Positions 1-5,920 of a stretch of 7,277 nucleotides of DNA are shown here, one piece after another. Each line of letters opens with the position of its first letter. The stretch's first letter is position 1. The translations under genes and the position numbers were made by a program. This stretch comes from Nitrospinaceae bacterium (lineage in GTDB: Bacteria; Nitrospinota; Nitrospinia; Nitrospinales; VA-1), in contig JAJDBA010000016.1 in NCBI GenBank assembly GCA_029261675.1, forward strand, positions 1 to 7,277, in the 5' to 3' direction. The notes under the pieces were generated by a model, which had not been told where the DNA came from, did no database searches, and saw only the letters and a program-made list of their open reading frames with translations.

Positions 1-73
1 CTGAAAAAAAATATTTATATCCTCCTTAATAACTCGACCTTCCCTGGTGAATCTTGGACAAGCTTAAGAATCG

Positions 74-1510
74 ATGATAAACAGTGAAAATAAATTTCGT
101 CAAATATTTGAAACGGCGATAGACCCTGTCATTTCCATTGATGAGAAAGGTATTGTCCTATTGTGTAATCCGGCTACTGAAAAAAAGTTTGGTTATACAT
201 CTGCAGAGATGGTGGGCCAAAACATAAAAATGTTGATGCCTTCCCCTTATCGAGAAGAGCACGATACCTATCTTACTAATTATATGAGAACGAGTAAGGC
301 GCAGATTATAGGATTGGTTCGTGAGTTGGAAGGCGAGCGGAAAGACGGCTCCGTTTTCCCCATGGAGTTATCTGTCAGTGAAGTTCTGGTAGATGGGGAG
401 CGTAGCTTTACAGGAATCGTTCGTGATATTAGCGAGTTAAAACAAGCCCGAAAAGCGAAATCGAAAAGTGAAAATAAATTCCGCCGCATCTTGGAAACGG
501 CAATAGACCCTGTCATATCTATTGATGAGAAGGGTATTATTCTATTGTGTAATCAGGCAGCTGAAAATGAGTTTGGTTATTCATCTGTCGAAATGGTGGG
601 TCAAAACATAAAAATGTTGATGCCCTCTCCTTATAAAGAAGAGCACGATACCTATCTTGCTAATTATATGAGAACGGGTAAGGCGCAGATTATAGGATTG
701 GTTCGAGAGTTGGAAGGCGAGAGAAAAAATGGATCTGTTTTTCCCATGGAGTTGTCTGTCAGTGAAGTGCAGGGAGATGGAGAGCGTAGCTTTACAGGAG
801 TGGTAAGAAATATTACAGAACATAAAGAAATGATAGATGAACTCAAGCAATTTGCATATGTCACTTCGCATGATTTAAAAGCACCTCTTCGTGCGATCAG
901 CAACCTTTCTCAATGGATTGAAGAAGATTTGGGAGATGATTTGAACGAAGAGATAGCGGGGAATTTTGCGCTTCTTAGAAATCGGGTGCTACGAATGGAA
1001 AACCTTATTCAAGGGATTCTGCAATATTCCAGAATCGGGAGTGGTAAACCGATTATTGTATTCTGTAATCTCAAGGAAGTTATTGATGGGGTGGTGGGTT
1101 CTATAGTGGTCCCAGAAGGATTTTCAATCAAAATTGAATCAGAAATACTCGGTGTTTATGCTGATCAGACTCAAATCATACAAGTATTTGCGAACTTAAT
1201 CAGTAATGCTATAAAACATAATAATAATCCACAAGGGGAAATTAGAATTACAGCGCGGGAATGTGAGACGAATATAAATTGGGTTGAAATTCTTGTGGCC
1301 GATAACGGTCCGGGAATTCCGATGCAATACCGTGAAAAGGTTTTTCAGGTTTTTCAAACACTGCAACCTCGAGACAAAACCGAAAATACCGGTGTCGGGT
1401 TGGCCATTGTGAAAAAAATTATCGAAAAGCAAGGTGGAAAAATTGTAATATTGGACTTGGACAATATAGGTACAACCTTTAAGATTCTTTGGCCCAATAA
1501 AATCCAGTAA
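74..1510 (+). CDS. Soluble sensor histidine kinase with two tandem FixL-like PAS domains (candidate haem sensor)
   Basis: This 478-residue kinase has PAS 1 at about residues 4-124, PAS 2 at about 132-252, a HisKA dimerisation/phosphoacceptor helix from about 253 and a HATPase_c domain at about 360-475. The phosphoacceptor is His266 in SHDLKAPL. The N box has Asn374 and Asn378, the G1 box is DNGPGI (410-415) and the G2 box is TGVGLA (439-444), so the catalytic core looks intact. No signal peptide or membrane segment is visible, so it should be cytosolic. Each PAS has the FixL pattern: His63/His191 in EEHDTYL, Arg83/Arg211 exactly 20 residues later, and a hydrophobic trio (I78, L99, V101; I206, L227, V229) aligned without gaps to Ile215, Leu236 and Ile238 of Bradyrhizobium FixL, from memory of that protein. 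Haem binding and O2 or redox sensing are inferred. The HisKA/HATPase style resembles phytochrome-type kinases that pair with Rcp1 receivers, matching the next gene. An in-frame stop at 65-67 makes the ATG at 74 the first start; its Shine-Dalgarno is weak. Confidence 0.93.
   Translation: MINSENKFRQIFETAIDPVISIDEKGIVLLCNPATEKKFGYTSAEMVGQNIKMLMPSPYREEHDTYLTNYMRTSKAQIIGLVRELEGERKDGSVFPMELSVSEVLVDGERSFTGIVRDISELKQARKAKSKSENKFRRILETAIDPVISIDEKGIILLCNQAAENEFGYSSVEMVGQNIKMLMPSPYKEEHDTYLANYMRTGKAQIIGLVRELEGERKNGSVFPMELSVSEVQGDGERSFTGVVRNITEHKEMIDELKQFAYVTSHDLKAPLRAISNLSQWIEEDLGDDLNEEIAGNFALLRNRVLRMENLIQGILQYSRIGSGKPIIVFCNLKEVIDGVVGSIVVPEGFSIKIESEILGVYADQTQIIQVFANLISNAIKHNNNPQGEIRITARECETNINWVEILVADNGPGIPMQYREKVFQVFQTLQPRDKTENTGVGLAIVKKIIEKQGGKIVILDLDNIGTTFKILWPNKIQ
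83..828 (+). repeat. Tandem duplication of a PAS-coding unit (384-bp period, two copies)
   Basis: Copy 1 lies at about 83-444 and copy 2 at about 467-828, offset by exactly 384 bp (128 codons), so the reading frame is kept. By hand alignment about 20 of 121 encoded residues differ. DNA identity is highest in the middle of the unit, around 212-350 against 596-734, where there are long identical stretches covering the EEHDTYL and IIGLVRELEGER codons. The ends are more diverged. This pattern fits an internal duplication followed by drift, possibly with gene conversion keeping the core alike. The 22-bp linker (445-466) encodes a lysine-rich hinge between the PAS domains. Confidence 0.9.
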
Positions 1511-1558
1511 GTTTGTTTGCTTACCCTTGGTAGCTGTTTAAATTAATAGAATCTGGTC

Positions 1559-1993
1559 ATGGTTATGGATGCGAAAATAAATTTCTTACTTATCGAAGAT
1601 GATGAGGTGGATGTGAAAAATGTGCAGCGCGCATTTAAAAAGAACAACATCAATAATCCTCTCTTTATTGCCGGTGATGGTGAAGAAGCCTTGGACAGGT
1701 TGAGAGGAAACGGTGATTCTCCCATTATTCCAGCGCCGCAAGTGGTTCTGTTGGATTTGAATATGCCTAAGATGGGGGGGCTGGAATTTCTTCAGGAGAT
1801 AAGGAGGGACCCTCGTTTCAAATCATTATCTGTATTTGTCCTGACCACTTCTGATGAGGAAAGGGATAAGATAGCAGCGTATAACTTTAATATAGCAGGC
1901 TATATTTTAAAACCCATCGAGTTTGATCAATTTATGGATACGATAAAAACTCTGGATGCTTATTGGACTTTGTGCGAATTTCCTAATCGGTGA
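1559..1993 (+). CDS. Rcp1/CheY-like single-domain response regulator
   Basis: This 144-residue protein is one receiver domain with no output domain. The acidic pocket is E13-D14-D15 (LIEDDEVD), the phosphoacceptor is Asp66 in LLDLNMPKMGG, the switch threonine is Thr96 in VLTTSDEE, and the conserved lysine is Lys118 in ILKPI. The extended segment before the Asp (around RGNGDSPIIPAP) and the aromatic tail (DAYWTLCEFP) are typical of the Rcp1 family, the partners of cyanobacterial and bacterial phytochrome-type kinases. It lies 48 bp after the kinase gene on the same strand, so it is very likely a direct phosphorylation target of that kinase; this is inferred from position and family. Start choice is uncertain between the ATGs at 1559 and 1565, since neither has a clear Shine-Dalgarno. 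Its stop at 1991-1993 overlaps or nearly abuts the following gene. Confidence 0.93.
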   Translation: MVMDAKINFLLIEDDEVDVKNVQRAFKKNNINNPLFIAGDGEEALDRLRGNGDSPIIPAPQVVLLDLNMPKMGGLEFLQEIRRDPRFKSLSVFVLTTSDEERDKIAAYNFNIAGYILKPIEFDQFMDTIKTLDAYWTLCEFPNR

Positions 1994-2001
1994 GAAATGA
2001 T

Positions 2002-2838
2002 ATGACAAACATTAAATCCATTTTGGTAATTGAAGATGATGAGATAGATCGAAAAGCTATGCGTAAATATTTGGAAAGTGAAACGCCGGATATTGAAATT
2101 GTAGAATCCCGTGACTGTGCAGGAGGGTTTTCTGAAATGGCGAAACAAGAGTTTGATTGTATTCTTCTTGACTATCAGCTCCCTGATGGCGATGGGATCG
2201 AGTTTCTGCAAAAGTTAATGCTGAGTGATGTTAAATGCCCTCCTATTTTATTCCTGACAGGGCAGGGTGATGAATTGTTGGCAGTGGAAGCGCTTAGAGG
2301 TGGGGCTGCAGATTATATTCCTAAAGATATTTTGTCTGCAAATCGATTGAACCGCAGTATTGAAAATGCGATCCGGTTTCACCAATTAGAAGTTAGAGCA
2401 AAGGATGCTGAGGCCAAACTTGCTACCAGCGAAGAAAAATATCGCACTATTGTGGAAAAAATCTCCGATCTGGTTTTTCAGTTGGATTCAAATCAAAATA
2501 TTACCTTTGTCAATGCAGCCTTTGAAATGCTGGGGTACGATGTTGCGGAACTGATAGGAAAGCCAATTAAAAACTTGATCGATTCAGATAATGTGGATTC
2601 TCTTTTGTCTAAAATTGCGACTCGTGCTGTCGGGCCTCTGGCTACCACTAATTTGGAAGTTCGCTTTAAGACCAACCCAGAATCCAGCATTTGCGAGGAG
2701 TATCCAGTGATGACCGTTCGAGTCGATGCCTCGGGAATGTGGGATGTCCCCGATGAATTGGTGTTTAAAGACGAGGTTGCTAAGAAATTTTTGGGGACTT
2801 TATGTGTAGGTCGATACACACCTGAAAATAATACCTGA
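2002..2838 (+). CDS. Response regulator: receiver domain plus C-terminal PAS domain, no output domain
   Basis: From the ATG at 2002 the protein has 278 residues. The receiver spans about 5-122, with the acidic pair Asp12/Asp13 in VIEDDEID, phosphoacceptor Asp57 in LLDYQLPDGDG, Thr86 in FLTGQGDE and Lys108 in YIPKD. A helical linker at about 123-142 (AKDAEAKLATSEEK) leads into a PAS domain at about 143-271, which has the usual start (YRTIVEKISDLVFQLD) and GYDVAELIGKP helix but ends in GTLCVGRYTPEN with no coiled coil after it. Homologues with this layout often continue into a kinase or GGDEF domain; here the frame ends cleanly and no remnant follows. An alternative start is the GTG at 1990 (adds 4 residues), which would overlap the previous stop as GTGA and suggest translational coupling. 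I prefer the ATG because it gives the usual short lead before the receiver and a weak GAGA lies upstream. The ligand of the PAS is unknown. Confidence 0.9.
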   Translation: MTNIKSILVIEDDEIDRKAMRKYLESETPDIEIVESRDCAGGFSEMAKQEFDCILLDYQLPDGDGIEFLQKLMLSDVKCPPILFLTGQGDELLAVEALRGGAADYIPKDILSANRLNRSIENAIRFHQLEVRAKDAEAKLATSEEKYRTIVEKISDLVFQLDSNQNITFVNAAFEMLGYDVAELIGKPIKNLIDSDNVDSLLSKIATRAVGPLATTNLEVRFKTNPESSICEEYPVMTVRVDASGMWDVPDELVFKDEVAKKFLGTLCVGRYTPENNT

Positions 2839-2912
2839 AAGCTCCTCCCACCTATCTATAAAAATACACTCTCCATGGGTGGTATCAAATTATCAATTGA
2901 GGGTTAGCATTT

Positions 2913-3587
2913 CTACTTTGTCTTTTCTTCACAACGAAAATCAGTTTCAGAAGTCCAGTGGATCTTTAGGTAATGAGGAACTTTGGTTTCGCGGTCGATC
3001 TTTGCCGATTGTATCTGAGCGGGGGTCAAGTCGACGGAATAGCGCAATATAGCTTTGCTGAGATTGGCCCATTGTAAGTCGGTGTCTTGTAACCATGTCG
3101 AAGACAGGTAGGCTTCTGTGAGATTGGCTTCCGTGAACAAGGTCTTGCGCAGATCGGCTTTGAAGAAATTTACTTTTTCAAGATTAGATTTTCGCAGATC
3201 GGCTTTTCTTAAATCGGCTTCACTGAAGTCGATGCCGCGAAGATCGAAGTTGCCGAAGTCAACCTTTCTCAATGTCGCTTTCTTGAATGAGCATCCGTAT
3301 AAATCGGCACCTTGGAACTTTGCTGCTGAGCAATCGGTTTCGTTAAGGTTGGCGCCTCGCAAATCCGAACCAGAGAAGAAGGTTTTAGTCAGATCGGCAC
3401 CTTGAAAATTAGTGCCGTTGAGTAAAGCCATATGAAAATTCGCTCTTCGAAGGTTAGCATTCTTCAAGCTAATGCCATTGAAGTCGACGCGATCCAAATC
3501 GGGCTCGACTTTTGGATAGCTTTCTCTCCAGATGTTCCATCTCTTTATCGAACTCTTGAGCAGAGTAATATGTTCTCGGTTCGCCAC
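2913..3587 (-). CDS. Pentapeptide-repeat protein (30 uninterrupted repeats)
   Basis: The coding strand is the minus strand. With the GTG start at 3587 the protein has 224 residues. An N-terminal helical segment (ANREHITLLKSSIKRWNIWRE) is followed by 30 in-phase pentapeptides of the A(D/N)LxX type (residues 34-183) and a C-terminal cap around LTPAQIQSAKID. No signal peptide or membrane segment is visible, so it is probably cytosolic. Such repeats fold as a square right-handed beta-helix; 30 repeats give about 7.5 coils. The N-terminal segment resembles a common lead in cyanobacterial-type pentapeptide proteins that begin MAN-EH-LLK, which is why I chose the GTG at 3587. The frame is open to a TTG at 3641 (18 more residues), just inside an in-frame stop at 3642-3644. 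Neither start has a convincing Shine-Dalgarno. Function is unknown; DNA mimicry as in Qnr/MfpA is one known role of the fold but nothing here specifies it. It is convergent with the signalling operon and divergent from the transporter gene. Confidence 0.88.
   Translation of the reverse strand: MANREHITLLKSSIKRWNIWRESYPKVEPDLDRVDFNGISLKNANLRRANFHMALLNGTNFQGADLTKTFFSGSDLRGANLNETDCSAAKFQGADLYGCSFKKATLRKVDFGNFDLRGIDFSEADLRKADLRKSNLEKVNFFKADLRKTLFTEANLTEAYLSSTWLQDTDLQWANLSKAILRYSVDLTPAQIQSAKIDRETKVPHYLKIHWTSETDFRCEEKTK
3039..3488 (-). repeat. Array of 30 pentapeptide-coding units (15-bp period)
   Basis: The central residue of each unit falls at exact five-residue steps from Phe36 to Leu181 (numbering from the GTG at 3587), with no insertion or phase slip. 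Centres are Leu or Phe except one Cys (residue 86). At the DNA level the period is visible as recurring AGATCGGCTT-like words on the plus strand every 15 bp or a multiple of it. Confidence 0.88.
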
Positions 3588-4070
3588 GTTCTTTAAGTTT
3601 TCTGTTTTATATGAGTATTGTTTCTGCGGATTCAACACCAATCACGCTGATTTTTCATTCTCCCATCTTACTTTACAACCATTTTGGTTCATTTGTACCA
3701 AGGTATTTGAGGATAAGGCAGATTTTATTATTACGATGAGTAGATAACCCTAAGATAAGTTTAAATCTCGGGAGTGGTAATATTGTGTTGGGAGTTAAAA
3801 AACTCTAGTAAGTGGTCTAAAGCTCGCTTGCAGACTCTGATAAAATCATTCTGGATAAAATGGCATTTATTTTTTTTCATTTGTTTTTTTAGCGTATACT
3901 TTTTTGAAATTTAATTTTGGTGCGGTTTTTTTTAGAAATTTTGTGCTGATAAGAGTTGTGGGTACCCCATGAGATGAATTGTTTTATGGCAGATAAAAAT
4001 TCTGTGAGAGTTCTTGTTACAAGCTACAACACCTGACGGTATTTCTTTCCTTCTACAATGAGTATTTTCT
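3588..4070. other. Intergenic spacer between divergent pentapeptide and transporter genes
   Basis: I see no supported gene here. The region should hold the promoters of both flanking genes. It is very T-rich on the plus strand between about 3865 and 3945, with runs of seven or eight T. A TATACT box at 3895-3900 could be a -10 for the transporter gene but has only a T-run where a -35 would lie and would leave a leader of about 165 nt. A small inverted repeat (CTTGT-T-ACAAG, 4013-4023), an AGATAA direct repeat at 3742-3747 and 3753-3758 (11-bp step) and a GAGTT-AAAA-AACTC hairpin (3792-3805) are present but each is weak. A 16-codon frame at 3986-4036 has no good ribosome site. Confidence 0.5.
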
Positions 4071-5768
4071 ATGAAGTGGTTTTCGTACGACATGTCCAAT
4101 CTGCGAGGTGATCTTTTTGGAGGCCTCACAGCTGGAGTAGTAGCACTTCCCCTGGCTTTAGCCCTTGGTGTGCAATCAGGGATGGGTGCCATTGCAGGCC
4201 TTTATGGTGCTATTGGTCTGGGTATTTTTTCTGCGATTTTTGGGGGCACCCGTGTTCAAATCAGCGGCCCTACTGGCCCAATGACAGTAGTGTCGAGCCT
4301 CGTGGTTCTCACTGTAATTGAGAGTACTGGCAGTCTGGAAAAAGGGTTTGGTCTTATCATTACCGTATTCTTTCTTGCCGGAATCATGCTTGTGGGCTTT
4401 GGTCTCTTAAAAGTCGGTTCTTATATTCAATACATTCCTTACCCGGTGGTGTCCGGTTTTATGACCGGAATTGGAGTGATTATTATAGTTTTCCAATTCT
4501 TTCCCACTCTGGGGCATTCTTCACCCTCATCCATCATGGGTGTTTTTCAGGGGTTACCTGAAGCTTTTATGAATCTGAATCTGGAGACAATGATTCTCAC
4601 AGGTTCTACCCTTGCTATCATCTATACGTTCCCTAGGATTACCAAATTAATTCCGAGCCCTCTGGTAGCTCTGTTGTTGATTTCTGGTATCAATTCGTGG
4701 GTCAATCTAAATGTTCCGCTGATTGGCGACATTCCCAGTGGATTCCCAGATTTCCGCTTATTTGAATGGACATTGACTGGGATTGGGTTCGGCCTTGTAA
4801 TTAAATTAGCGCTAACACTAGCCTTGCTGGGAGCCATTGATTCATTGCTGACTTCGATTGTCGCGGACAATATCACCAAAACCAAGCATGACAGTAATAA
4901 AGAATTAATTGGGCAGGGAATAGGAAATATGTTTGCCGCCAGTATTGGAGGGCTTCCTGGTGCGGGGGCTACGATGCGTACACTGGTGAACATCAATTCG
5001 GGTGGACGTTCCCGGCTTTCCGGCGTCGTACATGGACTTGTTCTTTTGACCATCCTAATGGGCTTGGGTGTCTATGCCGCTCAAATTCCTCTTGCGGTAT
5101 TGGCGGGTATTTTAATCTCGGTAGGCGTTGGAATTATTGACTACAAAGGGATTCGCCATATCAAGCACATTCCAAGGGCAGATGCAGTTGTGATGATTAT
5201 TGTTCTCAGTTTAACTGTTTTTGTGGACTTGATTCAGGCAGTTGCTGCAGGGATGATTATGGCTTCCATACTATTCATGAAGCAAATGAGCGATCAGGTG
5301 ACTAGCGAAGTAAAAATTTCTTCATTAAGAACCTCTGGAACGGAACTTCCCTGGGATGATGAAACGATTCCAAACCATATAGTAGACAAAATTTATGTGA
5401 AGCATCTGGATGGTCCGCTGTTTTTTGGATTCGCTCCAGCATTCCAGGAGATAGCGCAGTCCCTGCCAGATGTTAGAGTCGTAATTTTTCGTATGAAAAA
5501 GGTTCCACATATTGACCAGACGGGTCTTTACGCAATGGAGGAAGTAGTCACAACTTTGGAGGCCAGAGGTATTGCTGTAATCATGACAGGTCTTCGAGAA
5601 CAACCCAAATTAATGCTGAAACGAATCAATTTAATTCCCGGATTGATCCCTGAGAAGTATATTTTCTCAACCTTTAAGAAATGCATCGAATGGTTGGATG
5701 AAGAACTTTCGGATAGGGAGAAAGCGGATATGAATCAGTTCTTTGATGATCTAAAGAATGATCGATGA
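4071..5768 (+). CDS. SulP-family anion transporter with STAS domain, BicA-like (candidate Na+-dependent bicarbonate carrier)
   Basis: This 565-residue inner-membrane carrier has a SulP transport domain at about residues 10-405 with many hydrophobic helices, then a cytosolic STAS domain at about 436-545 (core VPHIDQTGL, 478-486). The start (LRGDLFGGLTAGVVALPLALALG), SGPTGPMTVV (65-74), AIDSLLTSIVADN (255-267), SNKELIGQGIGN (275-286) and LPGAGATMRT (295-304) match SulP signatures, and the whole closely follows cyanobacterial BicA as I remember it. The Na+-site residues described for Synechocystis BicA (Asp258, Thr262, Gly300, Ala301, Thr302, Thr69) appear here as Asp257, Thr261, Gly299, Ala300, Thr301 and Thr68, a constant offset of one. 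This favours Na+-coupled anion uptake, with bicarbonate the leading substrate. SulP substrate range is wide (sulfate, dicarboxylates, others), so the substrate is inferred. No clear Shine-Dalgarno precedes the ATG; Met8 is an alternative start but the N-terminus aligns well from the first ATG. Confidence 0.9.
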   Translation: MKWFSYDMSNLRGDLFGGLTAGVVALPLALALGVQSGMGAIAGLYGAIGLGIFSAIFGGTRVQISGPTGPMTVVSSLVVLTVIESTGSLEKGFGLIITVFFLAGIMLVGFGLLKVGSYIQYIPYPVVSGFMTGIGVIIIVFQFFPTLGHSSPSSIMGVFQGLPEAFMNLNLETMILTGSTLAIIYTFPRITKLIPSPLVALLLISGINSWVNLNVPLIGDIPSGFPDFRLFEWTLTGIGFGLVIKLALTLALLGAIDSLLTSIVADNITKTKHDSNKELIGQGIGNMFAASIGGLPGAGATMRTLVNINSGGRSRLSGVVHGLVLLTILMGLGVYAAQIPLAVLAGILISVGVGIIDYKGIRHIKHIPRADAVVMIIVLSLTVFVDLIQAVAAGMIMASILFMKQMSDQVTSEVKISSLRTSGTELPWDDETIPNHIVDKIYVKHLDGPLFFGFAPAFQEIAQSLPDVRVVIFRMKKVPHIDQTGLYAMEEVVTTLEARGIAVIMTGLREQPKLMLKRINLIPGLIPEKYIFSTFKKCIEWLDEELSDREKADMNQFFDDLKNDR

Positions 5769-5804
5769 AAACCGAAGCTATCATCTGAGCACAGACCATA
5801 TGCT

Positions 5805-5833
5805 TTGCTAATTATTGATATCTTTTATATAAA
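5805..5833 (+). promoter_or_regulatory. Candidate sigma70-type promoter for the HAMP receptor gene
   Basis: TTGCTA (5805-5810) and TATAAA (5828-5833) are separated by 17 bp, the ideal spacing. They match the consensus boxes at four and five of six positions. Transcription would begin near 5840 and give a leader of about 80 nt containing the hairpin at 5879-5905. The region is AT-rich, so a chance match is possible. Confidence 0.4.
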
Positions 5834-5878
5834 CCAGTCCTTCTTTCTTCCATAGAAGTTGGGGGTAGACTGAAGATT

Positions 5879-5905
5879 AGATTTGGTTGTTGTCAGACCA
5901 AATCT
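5879..5905 (+). promoter_or_regulatory. Perfect 9-bp inverted repeat just upstream of the Shine-Dalgarno site
   Basis: AGATTTGGT (5879-5887) and ACCAAATCT (5897-5905) pair perfectly across a 9-nt loop, with a possible extra G-U pair inside the loop. The ribosome site AGGAG (5911-5915) starts only five bases after the stem and the ATG is at 5921. In RNA this could form a leader hairpin affecting translation; in DNA it could be an operator. It could also be a weak terminator for the upstream transporter transcript, but the T-run after it is only three bases and it lies 110 bp past that stop codon. Confidence 0.5.
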
Positions 5906-5920
5906 TTCACAGGAGTAAAG

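Noticed and set aside
11..30. CCTCCTT near the left edge, either the end of a 16S rRNA gene or a minus-strand ribosome site
   Set aside because: The preceding bases are not the conserved 16S 3' end, and on the minus strand no ATG, GTG or TTG follows at a workable distance inside the window.
1519..1534. Small bulged hairpin after the kinase stop, possible terminator
   Set aside because: Only six base pairs with a bulge, a three-base loop and no T-run; it lies inside an apparent operon.
2839..2912. Possible bidirectional terminator between the convergent genes
   Set aside because: The only pairing found is CCACC with GGTGG across a loop of over 20 nt, with no T-run on either side.
3118..3405. 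Plus-strand open frame of 95 codons inside the pentapeptide gene
   Set aside because: It is the antisense reading of the 15-bp repeat array; its serine/lysine/arginine-rich periodic protein is a by-product of the repeats on the other strand.
3532..3747. Plus-strand open frame of 71 codons across the 5' end of the pentapeptide gene
   Set aside because: It overlaps the N-terminal coding region of the better supported minus-strand gene, has no ribosome site and encodes a Phe/Cys-rich sequence typical of a chance frame.
3742..3758. AGATAA direct repeat with 11-bp step, possible response-regulator box
   Set aside because: Two six-base copies in AT-rich DNA are expected by chance, and no regulator with a DNA-binding domain is encoded here.
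3861..3885. TGGCA followed by a T-run, possible sigma54 promoter
   Set aside because: The -12 element lacks the required GC dinucleotide, so the match to the sigma54 consensus fails.
3986..4036. 16-codon frame upstream of the transporter gene, possible leader peptide
   Set aside because: No Shine-Dalgarno, no attenuator-like codon run or paired hairpins; length is within chance.
3932..4192. Minus-strand open frame of 86 codons over the transporter start
   Set aside because: It overlaps conserved SulP N-terminal coding sequence, and its product shows no recognisable domain.
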